Origin: Erysipelotrichaceae bacterium
GTDB lineage: Bacteria > Bacillota_I > Bacilli_A > Erysipelotrichales > Erysipelotrichaceae
Reading direction: 5' to 3'
DNA length: 52,087 nt
NCBI GenBank assembly: GCA_024681275.1
Contig: JAILBD010000121.1
Span: 1-52,087 of the forward strand
Part shown: positions 41,265 to 50,158 of the stretch, piece by piece
Numbering within the stretch: position 1 is the stretch's first letter
How the letters are laid out: each line of letters starts with the position of its first letter
Translations under genes and position numbers: made by a program
Notes under the pieces: model-generated
The model's database searches: none
Seen by the model: the letters and a program-made list of their open reading frames with translations, nothing else
Told to the model about the DNA's origin: nothing

Positions 41265-42221
41265 ATGAAACAATTGATCAAAACAGTTTTTCTGCTGACC
41301 GCTTTGTTTCTTCTGAGTGCCTGCGGGGCTGAAAAAGATCTTGAAGAGACAAAGGGCGACAGGATCAGGATCCTGACGACGATCTTTCCGCTCTATGACT
41401 GGGCTCAGAACATCGTCTCCGGTTCAGGGAATATTGATACTGCGTATCTGATCGATGGCAGTACGGATCTCCATAATTATCAGCCGAGTGCTGCGGATAT
41501 CGTCAGCATTTCAGACTGTGATGTCTTCATATATGTCGGAGGAGAGTCCGATGAATGGGTGGAAGATGCCCTGAAGCAGGTCGGAAACAGCGATATGGTC
41601 GTGATCGATCTGCTGGATGTCCTGAAAGATCGGGTGAAAGAGGAGAGCTCTGAAGGCATATTCGTAGAGGAAGAAGAGGAGCAGGAGCCTGAATCCGATG
41701 AACATGTTTGGCTTTCTGTGAAGAATGCGATGATCGTCTGTGAAGAGATCTGCGAGAAGATCTCTGAGATAGATGAAGATGAAAAAGACCTGTTCAGCGG
41801 CAATCTGGATTCTTATCTGAAAGAACTCAGGGATCTCGATGAGCGCTACATGGATACAGTTTCAAAAGGAAAGAAAGACGTCTTGTTGTTTGCGGATCGG
41901 TTTCCTTTCATCTATCTATGTGATGATTACGGCATCGGCCACTATGCGGCTTTCAAGGGCTGTTCAGCGGAGACGGAGGCTTCTTTTGAGACGATCAGAC
42001 TTCTGGCACAGAAGACTGATGAGTTGTCTCTTTCTGTGCTGATTTGTCTGGAGGGCTCCGATACCAGGATCGCTCAGACCGTCATAGAGAATACGGCAAA
42101 TAAGGATCAGAAGATCCTGCAGATGGATTCCATGCAGTCAGAGATCAAAACAGGAGAGTCTTATATCACGATAATGGAGAAAAACCTGGACGTCCTAAGG
42201 ATGGCTTTGGAAGCGGAGTGA
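41265..42221 (+). CDS. znuA: Metal ABC transporter substrate-binding lipoprotein (ZnuA-like)
   Basis: The protein has 318 residues with lipobox LLSAC (C20). Metal-site segments are DLHNYQPSAADI and DEHVWLSVKNAM, each with a His, and the third site reads FADRFPFIYLCDDYGI, where an Asp appears in place of the usual His. An acidic loop (EEEEEQEPESDEH) stands where Zn-binding members carry a His-rich loop. It should capture Zn2+ or Mn2+ outside the membrane. The ATG at 41265 follows CAGGAGG; the longer frame from 41211 lacks a signal peptide start. Confidence 0.85.
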   Translation: MKQLIKTVFLLTALFLLSACGAEKDLEETKGDRIRILTTIFPLYDWAQNIVSGSGNIDTAYLIDGSTDLHNYQPSAADIVSISDCDVFIYVGGESDEWVEDALKQVGNSDMVVIDLLDVLKDRVKEESSEGIFVEEEEEQEPESDEHVWLSVKNAMIVCEEICEKISEIDEDEKDLFSGNLDSYLKELRDLDERYMDTVSKGKKDVLLFADRFPFIYLCDDYGIGHYAAFKGCSAETEASFETIRLLAQKTDELSLSVLICLEGSDTRIAQTVIENTANKDQKILQMDSMQSEIKTGESYITIMEKNLDVLRMALEAE

Positions 42222-42225
42222 GATC

Positions 42226-42912
42226 ATGATCGGTATAGAAGTGAAAAATGCGGACCTCGGTTACGAGAAACAGGTCGTTGTCAGCGATCTGAGTTTTCGT
42301 ATCAATGAAGGAGATTATCTGTGTATCATCGGTGAGAACGGTTCCGGGAAGACGACACTGATGAAGACATTGTTGTCGTTGAATGAACCATTGAAAGGTT
42401 CGATCGTCTTTTCGGGAGGCCTGAAGAAAAACGAAGTCGGTTATCTTCCTCAGCAGAACAGTGCGCATCGCGAATTCCCTTCTACCGTTTTTGAGATCGT
42501 GATGTCCGGTTTTGCATCCAGGAACGGGATGAGACCGTTCTACAGCAGCTCACAGAAAGCCCAGGCTATGGAGAATATGAAGAGGATGGGGATCTCTGAT
42601 CTTTCCCTTTCCTCTTTCTCAAAACTTTCCGGAGGACAGCAGCAGCGGGTCCTCCTGGCAAGGGCGCTCTGTGCCGCTGATAAAGTCCTCTTGTTGGATG
42701 AACCGGTCGCGGGACTGGACAGCGCTTCTTCACAGATGATGTATCAGCTGATCAGGGAACTTCACAAGGACGGGACGACCATCATCATGATCACGCATGA
42801 TCTTGAAGATGTCCTGGATGATGCGACCCACATCCTGCATATCGGGAAACACAATTCTTTCTATGACAAAAAGACTTATCTGAAGAAGATGAGGGAGGAC
42901 TACCATGCTTAG
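42226..42912 (+). CDS. znuC: Metal ABC transporter ATPase (ZnuC-like)
   Basis: The protein has 228 residues: Walker A (GENGSGKTTLMKTL), Q loop (GYLPQQNSAH), signature KLSGGQQQRVLLARA, Walker B (VLLLDEPVAGLD) and TH. It belongs to the zinc/manganese importer ATPase group. It starts four bases after the binding-protein gene and overlaps the permease gene by eight bases. Partner assignment is clear from the operon. Confidence 0.92.
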   Translation: MIGIEVKNADLGYEKQVVVSDLSFRINEGDYLCIIGENGSGKTTLMKTLLSLNEPLKGSIVFSGGLKKNEVGYLPQQNSAHREFPSTVFEIVMSGFASRNGMRPFYSSSQKAQAMENMKRMGISDLSLSSFSKLSGGQQQRVLLARALCAADKVLLLDEPVAGLDSASSQMMYQLIRELHKDGTTIIMITHDLEDVLDDATHILHIGKHNSFYDKKTYLKKMREDYHA

Positions 42913-43729
42913 CGATCTGATCATGTATCTGCAGTTTCCTTTCGTGAGATATGCGCTGATCGTTTCGGTCCTGATCGCTCTGTCTTCATCTCTTCTGGGA
43001 GTCATACTGGTCTTGCGCCGTTTCTCTTATCTGGGAGATGGTCTTTCGCATGTCGCTTTCGGCGCAATGGCTGTTGCGAGCGTTCTGGGTATCAAAAACG
43101 ACATGAATGTCGTGCTGCCTGTCACGATCGTCGCAGCTGTCGTCCTTCTGAAAAGCAGCAGGGGGATGATCAAGGGAGATGCCGCGATCGCCATGATTTC
43201 GACAGCGGCTCTGGCTTTCGGATACCTGCTGATGAACGTCTTTCCTTCTTCAGGCAATATTTCCGGGGATGTGTGCACGACGCTCTTTGGTTCGACGTCG
43301 ATCCTGACTCTCAGCAAGTCGGATGTCTGGCTTTCCATCATCCTTTCTATTTTGGTGATGACTGTCTATGTGCTTTTCTACAACAAGATCTTCTCGATCA
43401 CTTTTGACGAAGATTTTTCCAGAGCTTCGGGCATCGATACCGAGAGATACAATCTGCTGATCGCCATCATCATTGCCATTGTCGTCGTGCTGGCCATGAA
43501 CCTGGTCGGTTCCCTGCTGATCTCGGCTCTGCTGATCTTTCCGGTCCTTTCGGCAATGTCGGTCTTTGCCAGTTTCAAGGCTGTCAGCATCTTTTCGGCG
43601 GTCTTGTCTGTGTGCTGTGCGCTGATAGGCATCATTGCATCGATCCTTCTTTCGACGCCGGTCGGTTCAACGATCGTGGCTGTCGATGTGATCGGTCTTG
43701 CGATCTGCCGGGTGGTGGGAAGAAAATGA
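42905..43729 (+). CDS. znuB: Metal ABC transporter permease (ZnuB-like)
   Basis: The protein has 274 residues and about eight helices. FPFVRYALIVSVLIALSSSL, RRFSYLGDGLSHVAFGAMAV (coupling region) and LIAIIIAIVVVLAMNLVGSL, followed by LISALLIFPVLSAM, are the ABC-3 family pattern. It forms the membrane channel with the ATPase encoded before it. The stop overlaps the next start by ATGA, so the first CC lipoprotein is co-translated with it. Confidence 0.92.
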   Translation: MLSDLIMYLQFPFVRYALIVSVLIALSSSLLGVILVLRRFSYLGDGLSHVAFGAMAVASVLGIKNDMNVVLPVTIVAAVVLLKSSRGMIKGDAAIAMISTAALAFGYLLMNVFPSSGNISGDVCTTLFGSTSILTLSKSDVWLSIILSILVMTVYVLFYNKIFSITFDEDFSRASGIDTERYNLLIAIIIAIVVVLAMNLVGSLLISALLIFPVLSAMSVFASFKAVSIFSAVLSVCCALIGIIASILLSTPVGSTIVAVDVIGLAICRVVGRK

Positions 43730-44172
43730 GAAAAATATGTATACTGATGCTGCTCCTGCTGCTGATCAGCGGCTGCTCTGCAGCTAAAAAAGAAGAGGTC
43801 GCAGTTCCTGAAACGGATCCGATCACAGAGAAAGAGGAAGTAGATGTCGATCTGTCTCTGAATTCCGATACTGTCATCTATGCTTCCGTGATCAACATCA
43901 CCGATGATCCGGAGGGATATATGGGCAAGAGGATCAAGCTGATCGGAACCTATCAGAAATTCTATATCGAGGAGACGGATGCCTATTATCATGTCTGCAT
44001 GGTGACTGATGCGACCGCCTGCTGTTCGGCGGGTCTGGAATTCAAACTGCTGGATGAGGATGCCTATCCCGCTGTGGGAAGGGAGATCATTCTGGAAGGT
44101 GTTCTGGACACCTATATGGAGGGCAAATACGAGTACGTATATCTGAAAGACGCGACATGTAAGGTATACTGA
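43726..44172 (+). CDS. CC-motif lipoprotein A of the metal-uptake operon
   Basis: The protein has 148 residues with lipobox LISGC (C17). After an acidic linker comes a compact domain: ASVINITDDPEGYMGKRIKL, YYHVCMVTDATACCSAGLEF and REIILEGVLDTYMEGKYEYV. The alternating strands and GxxxxxxG spacing suggest an OB-fold. The core CC-x2-G-[LI]-E-F is shared with the next protein, its paralogue. I know no named family. Coupling to znuB by ATGA overlap and the vicinal cysteines suggest a role in handling metal or redox state outside the membrane. Confidence 0.7.
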   Translation: MRKICILMLLLLLISGCSAAKKEEVAVPETDPITEKEEVDVDLSLNSDTVIYASVINITDDPEGYMGKRIKLIGTYQKFYIEETDAYYHVCMVTDATACCSAGLEFKLLDEDAYPAVGREIILEGVLDTYMEGKYEYVYLKDATCKVY

Positions 44173-44177
44173 TAAGT

Positions 44178-44606
44178 ATGAGAAGACAGCTCATCGTTTT
44201 GATCCTTTTTCTTATGCTGTGCGGCTGCAGCGGGAAAGAAAGTCAGAAAATGCCGGAACTTGATCTGACAGATCTTTCTGATACGATGGCTTATTCTCAG
44301 CTGATCAATATCATCAAGGAACCTCAGGACTATCTGGGAAAGACGATCATCCTGACCGGGATCTTCACAGCGCCGTTCAACGGCTTTTCGCATCAGTACA
44401 ACTACACCGTCACGATACAGGACAATACCCAGTGCTGTGCCCAGGGTATCGAATTCCTGCCTCAGGAAAAACTGCGTTTTCCTGATGATTTTCCTGAAGA
44501 GGGAGAGATGATCACCGTTAGAGGTATCCTGTCGCTGTTTGAGGAAGGCAAACACGCCTATTGTGTGATCGAAGACGCGGTCTTTGAAATGGAACTTTCC
44601 GGTTGA
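44178..44606 (+). CDS. CC-motif lipoprotein B, paralogue of A
   Basis: The protein has 142 residues with lipobox LCGC (C17). The body aligns with lipoprotein A: SDTMAYSQLINIIKEPQDYL against SDTVIYASVINITDDPEGYM, then YLGKTIILTGIF and QCCAQGIEFLPQE, and ITVRGILSLFEEGKHAYCVI at the end. It starts five bases after A with no Shine-Dalgarno. TATACT (44165-44170) lies seven bases before the ATG, but re-initiation from gene A is equally possible. The operon ends here, before the leuS T-box. Confidence 0.7.
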   Translation: MRRQLIVLILFLMLCGCSGKESQKMPELDLTDLSDTMAYSQLINIIKEPQDYLGKTIILTGIFTAPFNGFSHQYNYTVTIQDNTQCCAQGIEFLPQEKLRFPDDFPEEGEMITVRGILSLFEEGKHAYCVIEDAVFEMELSG

Positions 44607-44644
44607 AATTCAGGAACTAAAATATTAAGATTAAATAGTAATCT

Positions 44645-44818
44645 TTGAGAATAGTAGTCAGTTGAAACGAAAAAGAGAGCCGCTGTCTGGTGCAAAGCGG
44701 ACGCGGAGACTGGTGAACTCGCCTCATGTCGTGATTGATCGTGGGTCCGCGTTAAGGACAGAAAGTGATAAATTAAGGTGGTACCGCGCAAAATAGCGCC
44801 CTTGTGATCACCTTTTTA
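44645..44818 (+). promoter_or_regulatory. T-box riboswitch (leucine) before leuS
   Basis: The conserved T-box AAGGTGGTACCGCG lies at 44775-44788. Stem I spans roughly 44650-44740 and contains GTGAACTCGCC with specifier CTC (Leu). TGGT in the T-box bulge would pair with the ACCA end of tRNA-Leu. The competing terminator pairs AAGGTG (44775-44780) with CACCTT and GCGC with GCGC (44796-44799), then TTTTT. Uncharged tRNA-Leu should favour antitermination and leuS expression. Confidence 0.93.
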
Positions 44819-44838
44819 TTTTGTTGGAGGTCAGCTAT

Positions 44839-47235
44839 ATGAGTGTGTTTGATTACAAGACGATCGAAAAGAAATGGCAGAAGTTCTGGGAAGAAAATGA
44901 GACTTTCAAGACGGACATCAGAGACTTTTCAAAGCCAAAGTTCTATGCCTTGGACATGTTCCCTTATCCTTCCGGTGTCGGTCTTCATGCCGGACATCCT
45001 GAAGGATACACGGCGACAGATGTGGTGAGCCGCTACAAGAGGATGAAGGGTTTCAATGTCCTGCATCCGATGGGTTTCGACTCCTTCGGCTTGCCAGCTG
45101 AGCAATATGCCATTCAGACGGGCAATCATCCTGCCGGTTTCACACAAAAGAATATCGAGCATTTCACGGAGCAGCTGAAGGGCCTCGGTTTTTCCTATGA
45201 CTGGTCAAAGGTCGTTTCTACTTCTGATCCGGATTACTATAAATGGACGCAATGGATCTTCAAGCAGCTCTTCCTGGATGGTTATGCCAAGCTGATCGAG
45301 ATGCCGGTCAACTGGTGTGAAGAATTGGGCTGTGTCCTGGCCAATGATGAAGTCATCGATGGCAAGTCGGAAAGAGGAGGCTATCCGGTCGTTCGCAAGA
45401 ACATGAAACAGTGGATCATCGATATGCCAGCTTATGCCGAGAAGCTGCTGGCCAACCTGGATGATATCGACTGGCCAGAATCGACCAAGGAGATCCAGCG
45501 CAACTGGATCGGCAAGTCGATCGGTGCGGAGGTCAAATTCTCGATCGCTGATCACGATGAAGACTTCACCGTATTCACAACGCGTTGCGACACGCTGTTT
45601 GGCGCGACATACTGCGTCCTGTCTCCTGAGCATCCGCTGGTAGACAAGATCACTTCTGCCGACAAGAGGGAAGAAGTCGAAGCTTACAAGAAAGAATGCG
45701 CTTCAAAGTCCGAGATGGAAAGGACGGAGCTCAACAAGGAGAAGACCGGTGTCTTTACCGGCGCTTATGCGATCAACCCGGTCAACGGAAAGAAGATCCC
45801 GATCTGGATCTCTGACTATGTTCTCATGACCTATGGCACAGGCGCGATCATGGCCGTTCCGGCTCACGATGACCGCGACTATGAATTCGCCAAGAAATTC
45901 GGCATCGAGATCATTCAGGTCCTCGAGGGCGGAGACATCTCCAAGGAAGCATGGACACAGGACGGCATCCACATCAACTCCGGTTTCATGGATGGTCTGA
46001 ATAAGGAAGATGCGATCAACGCCACTCTGGAATGGCTTGAAGAAAGAGGTCTGGGCAAAAAGAAGGTCAATTACAAACTGAGAGAATGGATCTTTGCCAG
46101 ACAGCGTTACTGGGGCGAACCGATCCCAGTCATCCATTATGAAGACGGCACTGTCGGTGTTCTGGATGATGAGGATCTGCCTCTGATCCTGCCGGAGCTC
46201 TCCGATTACGGTCCGAGCAAGACAGGTGCGCCTCTGGACAAGGCGAGTGAATGGGTGAATATCGAATATCACGGCAAGAAGGGCAAGAGGGAGACTTCGA
46301 CGATGCCGGGTTCTGCCGGTTCTTCGTGGTACTTCCTGCGTTATATCGATCCTCATAATGATAAGGAGTTTGCGGATCAGGAACTGCTGAAACACTGGAT
46401 GCCGGTCGATCTGTATATCGGCGGTCCGGAACATGCGGTCGGACATCTGCTGTACTCACGCATGTGGAACAACTATCTCTATGACAAGGGCCTGGCTCCT
46501 TGCGCTGAACCGTTCCAGAAACTGGTCCATCAGGGGTATATCCTGGGTTCCAATGGCATCAAGATGGGCAAACGCTATCCGGAATATGTCGTCAATCCAA
46601 GTGACATCGTTGAAAGATACGGTGCCGACACCCTGAGGCTCTACGAGATGTTCATGGGTCCTCTGGAGGCTGACAAGCCTTGGTCGACACAGGGCATCGA
46701 GGGTGCGCACAGATGGCTGGAAAGAGTCTATCGTCTGATGACTGATGAAAGCAAACTCAACGATGAGAATGACGGCAAACTGGATTATGTCTATCACTTC
46801 ACAGTCAAGAAGGTCTCTGAAGATATCGAGAACCTCCGTCTGAATACGGCTATCTCACAGATGATGATCTTCATCAACGAGTGCTATAAGGAAGGCAAGG
46901 TCTACAGGCCTTATGCGATCGATTTCGTGCAGATGCTTTCGGTATATGCACCGCATCTGGGCTGTGAGCTCTATGAGATGATGACCGGCAAGGATGATCT
47001 GGCTTATCGTCCTTGGCCGGAATACGATCCGGGCAAGCTGGTCGTCGCGGAGAAGGAGATCGCTGTTCAGGTCAATGGCAAGGTCAGAGCGAAGTTCACT
47101 GTGGAGGCTGACGCCGATGATGAGAAGATCTATCAGAAGGCTCTTGAACAGGAAAATGTCCAGAAATATATAGAGGGTAATCAGATCAAGAAACACTTTG
47201 TCATCAGAGGCAGAGTGGTCAATATCGTCGTTTAG
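44839..47235 (+). CDS. leuS: Leucyl-tRNA synthetase
   Basis: The protein has 798 residues. The class I HIGH motif is HAGH (about residue 50, [14 protein letters not shown]). The CP1 editing domain (about 220-390) has [27 protein letters not shown] and [17 protein letters not shown]. The catalytic half contains [12 protein letters not shown] and an anticodon-binding end. The KMSKS loop reads KMGKR (575-579). I chose ATG 44839, eight bases after TTGGAGG. It charges tRNA-Leu and is controlled by the T-box. Two tRNA-Leu genes lie elsewhere in the window. Confidence 0.97.
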   Translation: MSVFDYKTIEKKWQKFWEENETFKTDIRDFSKPKFYALDMFPYPSGVGLHAGHPEGYTATDVVSRYKRMKGFNVLHPMGFDSFGLPAEQYAIQTGNHPAGFTQKNIEHFTEQLKGLGFSYDWSKVVSTSDPDYYKWTQWIFKQLFLDGYAKLIEMPVNWCEELGCVLANDEVIDGKSERGGYPVVRKNMKQWIIDMPAYAEKLLANLDDIDWPESTKEIQRNWIGKSIGAEVKFSIADHDEDFTVFTTRCDTLFGATYCVLSPEHPLVDKITSADKREEVEAYKKECASKSEMERTELNKEKTGVFTGAYAINPVNGKKIPIWISDYVLMTYGTGAIMAVPAHDDRDYEFAKKFGIEIIQVLEGGDISKEAWTQDGIHINSGFMDGLNKEDAINATLEWLEERGLGKKKVNYKLREWIFARQRYWGEPIPVIHYEDGTVGVLDDEDLPLILPELSDYGPSKTGAPLDKASEWVNIEYHGKKGKRETSTMPGSAGSSWYFLRYIDPHNDKEFADQELLKHWMPVDLYIGGPEHAVGHLLYSRMWNNYLYDKGLAPCAEPFQKLVHQGYILGSNGIKMGKRYPEYVVNPSDIVERYGADTLRLYEMFMGPLEADKPWSTQGIEGAHRWLERVYRLMTDESKLNDENDGKLDYVYHFTVKKVSEDIENLRLNTAISQMMIFINECYKEGKVYRPYAIDFVQMLSVYAPHLGCELYEMMTGKDDLAYRPWPEYDPGKLVVAEKEIAVQVNGKVRAKFTVEADADDEKIYQKALEQENVQKYIEGNQIKKHFVIRGRVVNIVV

Positions 47236-47259
47236 GTCCTGCGATGCAGGACCTCTTTT
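47234..47259 (+). terminator. Terminator of leuS
   Basis: AGGTCCTGC (47234-47242) pairs with GCAGGACCT (47246-47254) around a three-base loop, then TCTTTT. It overlaps the last base of the stop codon. Confidence 0.85.
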
Positions 47260-47292
47260 AGGAAATGTGTTTCTGATAAGGGGGAATGATTT

Positions 47293-48666
47293 ATGAATGA
47301 TATCCTTTTGTGGATAGATAACAATATCATGTGGGGTCCGCTGATGATCGTTTTTCTGCTGGGCACACACATCTATCTGACTTATAAGACCGGATTTATT
47401 CAGAAGAGGGTGTTCAAAGGGATCACGGAATCGCTGCGCAGCGATGCTTCCAGGAAGGGCGATCTCTCCGTTTTCGCTTCGCTGATGACGGCACTGTCTT
47501 CGACGATAGGGACCGGCAACATCATCGGTGTGGGCACGGCTGTGGCTGCGGGAGGTCCGGGTGCAGTCCTGTGGACCTGGATCGGCGGTATCTTTGGTAT
47601 CGCAACAAAGTACAGCGAATCTTTCATTGCCGTGAAATACCGGAAGAAACAGGAAGATGGCTCCTACATGGGCGGCGCAATGACGGCTTTCGAACATCTG
47701 AAGCGTCCGGTCATGGGGAAGGTCTTTGCCTGGTGCTGTGCGCTTGGCGCTTTCGGCATCGGCTGTTCATCTCAGTCAAAAGCCCTTGTCGATGTCATGT
47801 ACAACAATTTCAATGTTAATACATCCATCAGTGCCCTGATCATCTGCGTCCTGACTGCACTGGTGGTCTTCGGGGGTGTGAAGGTCATCGCCAATGTCTG
47901 CGAAAAACTGGTCCCGTTCATGTCCATCGTCTATGTCCTGGGCTGCCTGATCATTCTGGTCATCAATGCGCGTTTCCTTCCGGAGACGATCGCCGTGATC
48001 ATCGCTTCCGCTTTCACCAGGAGAGCTGCCATAGGCGGTTTCATCGGGACAACGATCATACAGGCTGCCAGAGCGGGTATCGCCAGAGGCCTCTTCTCCA
48101 ATGAGGCCGGTATGGGTTCTGCTCCGCAGGCGACCGCTGCGTCTGTCGCAAAGAATGCGGTCAAACCGGCTCTGGTCGGTTCGACGGGCGTTTTCTGGGA
48201 TACTGTCGTCGTCTGTCTGATGACTGGTCTGGTCATCGTATCCAGCATCATCGGCAATGATTCGATCAGCTGCATCCTGGCTGACGGATCAGTGATATCG
48301 GGTTCAGGCCTGGTCTCTGCCTGCTTCAATCAGATCCCGATCCTGGGCAAGCCGCTGCTGACTTTCGGCATCATCACGTTTGCCTACTCGACGATACTGG
48401 GTTGGTCTTACTATGGCGAGAACTGTATCAAATATTTATTTGGCAAGAAAGCGATCCGGATCTACCAGGTCTTATGGATCATCGTCATCTTCATCGGCGC
48501 GATCGCTTCGGAAGGCGCAGTCTGGACTCTGGCCGATATCCTGAATGCGGCCATGTGCATCCCGAACGTCATCGCTGTCCTCATGCTGAGAAGCGTGATC
48601 GCAAAGGAGACCGAGCACTATCTTTATGGCGGCCGGCTTGAGGAAGCCGATCCCGAGCTGGAATAA
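47293..48666 (+). CDS. Alanine/glycine:cation symporter (AGCS) family protein
   Basis: The protein has 457 residues and about ten or eleven helices. LMTALSSTIGTGNIIGVGTA, ATKYSESFIAVKYRKKQEDG and GLFSNEAGMGSAPQATAASV are the hallmark motifs of the AGCS family (AlsT, DagA). It imports Ala, Gly or a similar amino acid with Na+ or H+. Start follows GGGGG eight bases upstream. It lies alone after leuS and its terminator. The exact substrate cannot be told from sequence. Confidence 0.92.
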   Translation: MNDILLWIDNNIMWGPLMIVFLLGTHIYLTYKTGFIQKRVFKGITESLRSDASRKGDLSVFASLMTALSSTIGTGNIIGVGTAVAAGGPGAVLWTWIGGIFGIATKYSESFIAVKYRKKQEDGSYMGGAMTAFEHLKRPVMGKVFAWCCALGAFGIGCSSQSKALVDVMYNNFNVNTSISALIICVLTALVVFGGVKVIANVCEKLVPFMSIVYVLGCLIILVINARFLPETIAVIIASAFTRRAAIGGFIGTTIIQAARAGIARGLFSNEAGMGSAPQATAASVAKNAVKPALVGSTGVFWDTVVVCLMTGLVIVSSIIGNDSISCILADGSVISGSGLVSACFNQIPILGKPLLTFGIITFAYSTILGWSYYGENCIKYLFGKKAIRIYQVLWIIVIFIGAIASEGAVWTLADILNAAMCIPNVIAVLMLRSVIAKETEHYLYGGRLEEADPELE

Positions 48667-48709
48667 CGATATTCACCTGCTTTTCATAATCGGCAGGTAA
48701 AATGAAAGT

Positions 48710-49111
48710 ATGGAAAAGAAGAATGTGTTGTTTCTGCTGACTCCCAAGGCGCATGTCGCATGTTTGAGCGAGAACATGAATGGCAGACAGGCCTTGGAGA
48801 AGATGAGGGCACACGGTTTTACGGCTTTGCCTCTGCTGTCGGAGAACGGCGAGTATCTGGGAACGATATCCGAAGGTGATCTTCTGTGGTTTATCGTGAA
48901 AGAAAACGGGATCTCCATGGAGGATCTGGAAAAAGTGAAGATCAGGGAACTGATCTCCAAGGAAGTACCGGCGGTCAAGGTCGATGCCGATGTGAGCGAG
49001 CTCGTCTCGCAGATCATGAACCACAATTTCATACCGGTCGTGGACGACAGGCATGTGTTCATGGGGATCGTGACCAGAAGAAGAGTCATACAGGAATTGT
49101 CAGAACAATAA
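48710..49111 (+). CDS. Stand-alone CBS-pair protein
   Basis: The protein has 133 residues and is made of two CBS motifs: LEKMRAHGFTALPLLSENGE with YLGTISEGDLLWFIV, and VSELVSQIMNHNFIPVVDDR with VFMGIVTRRRVIQEL. Such pairs bind adenosine nucleotides or c-di-AMP (compare DarB/CbpB), but I cannot name the ligand. TAAAAT (48698-48703) lies six bases before the ATG with no ribosome-binding site, another leaderless case. A terminator follows at once. Confidence 0.85.
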   Translation: MEKKNVLFLLTPKAHVACLSENMNGRQALEKMRAHGFTALPLLSENGEYLGTISEGDLLWFIVKENGISMEDLEKVKIRELISKEVPAVKVDADVSELVSQIMNHNFIPVVDDRHVFMGIVTRRRVIQELSEQ

Positions 49112-49112
49112 G

Positions 49113-49144
49113 AAAAAGATCGCACCCGATGGTGTGATCTTTTT
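49113..49144. terminator. Bidirectional terminator between the CBS gene and the MgtE-like gene
   Basis: AAAAAGATCGCACC (49113-49126) pairs with GGTGTGATCTTTTT (49131-49144), with one G-T pair and a CGAT loop. The A/T runs on either side serve both converging genes. Confidence 0.88.
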
Positions 49145-49145
49145 A

Positions 49146-50144
49146 CTAGGCTTTGTTTTTGCGATCCATCAGATCATAACATTCCAGAGCGATCGCCGCC
49201 AGGATCACGATGGCTTCGATATAGACGTATGCCGGGATCAGAGCGAAGATCCTGTTGAGCGCGACCAGCAGGATGAGCACGAAGGCGATGATCTGGTAGA
49301 TGCCGTTTCTCTTCTCGTTTTGGATAGGGGCTGTGTTCTGCGCGCTATCTTCGTCGTCCTCGCTGATGAATTCGACCAGGTCGGCTGATGTGATGACGCC
49401 GACGATCTTGTTGTCGTCCTTATCCAGGACAGGGATGGAATCTTCGGAGTAGTCAGCCAGAGTTTCGATGGCTTTGTCAGTGATCTTCTCTGTATCATAG
49501 ACGAACGGATATGAGAGGATGATCTTTTCATCGAGATCTTCATCTTTCTTGGTGATCAGGAGGTCTCTCAGAGTCAGAGCACCGTAGAACTGATCGTCCT
49601 TGATGATGTAGAGCGTTTCGATGTTGTCGTTTTCTTCGGCTTCTTCGATCAGCTGTTCGATCGACTTCTTGATGCCGATGCCGTATTCCAGCGTGATGTA
49701 GTTGGTGGTCATCAGGGAACCGAATTCATCATCATTGTAGGACTGAATGAGCTGGATGTCGCTCTTGTATTCCGGTTCGATGAGATTGATGATCTGTTCG
49801 GCTTTCTTTTCATCCAGACCTTCCAGGATATCGATGGCATCGTCGGCATCCATCTCTTCCAGGATGTCGGCAGCACTTTCGTTTTCCAGTTCGGCGAAGT
49901 ATTTGTCGACGTCTTCATCCAAGTATGCGAAGATCCTGGATGTCGCTTCAATGCCGATCGCTTTATAGAGTCTCTTTCTTTCTTCCGGAGAAAGGTAGGT
50001 CAGCGCGTCGGCGATATCGTTGTCGTGGTAATTGGTAAGAGTCTGGGCGAGGAGTTTTGAATTCTTCGTCTTGCGGATCAGATCAAAGATCTCCTGGGTA
50101 TAATTCCTTTCTTCAATGTTTTCTTCCAAGATCTTATCTTCCAT
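49146..50144 (-). CDS. MgtE-like Mg2+ sensor protein lacking the transport channel
   Basis: The protein has 332 residues. Residues about 20-130 are the MgtE N-terminal superhelix (DIADALTYLSPEERKRLYKA, AADILEEMDADDAIDILEGL). Residues about 135-265 are a CBS pair (GALTLRDLL, DSIPVLDKDDNKIVGVITSA). The end has only two membrane helices (IIAFVLILLVALNRIFALI, YIEAIVILAAIALECYDLM) instead of the roughly 180-residue five-helix SLC41 channel. It should sense Mg2+ or nucleotides, not conduct. ATG 50144 follows AAGGAG. It lies 14 bases downstream of the MgtA-type ATPase in one operon. Confidence 0.85.
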   Translation of the reverse strand: MEDKILEENIEERNYTQEIFDLIRKTKNSKLLAQTLTNYHDNDIADALTYLSPEERKRLYKAIGIEATSRIFAYLDEDVDKYFAELENESAADILEEMDADDAIDILEGLDEKKAEQIINLIEPEYKSDIQLIQSYNDDEFGSLMTTNYITLEYGIGIKKSIEQLIEEAEENDNIETLYIIKDDQFYGALTLRDLLITKKDEDLDEKIILSYPFVYDTEKITDKAIETLADYSEDSIPVLDKDDNKIVGVITSADLVEFISEDDEDSAQNTAPIQNEKRNGIYQIIAFVLILLVALNRIFALIPAYVYIEAIVILAAIALECYDLMDRKNKA

Positions 50145-50158
50145 TTTTCTTTCTCCTT

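Noticed and set aside
44165..44177. A leaderless promoter for CC lipoprotein B (TATACT 7 nt before the ATG)
   Set aside because: The box lies in the end of gene A, there is no good -35, and translational re-initiation after the nearby stop explains the missing ribosome site equally well.
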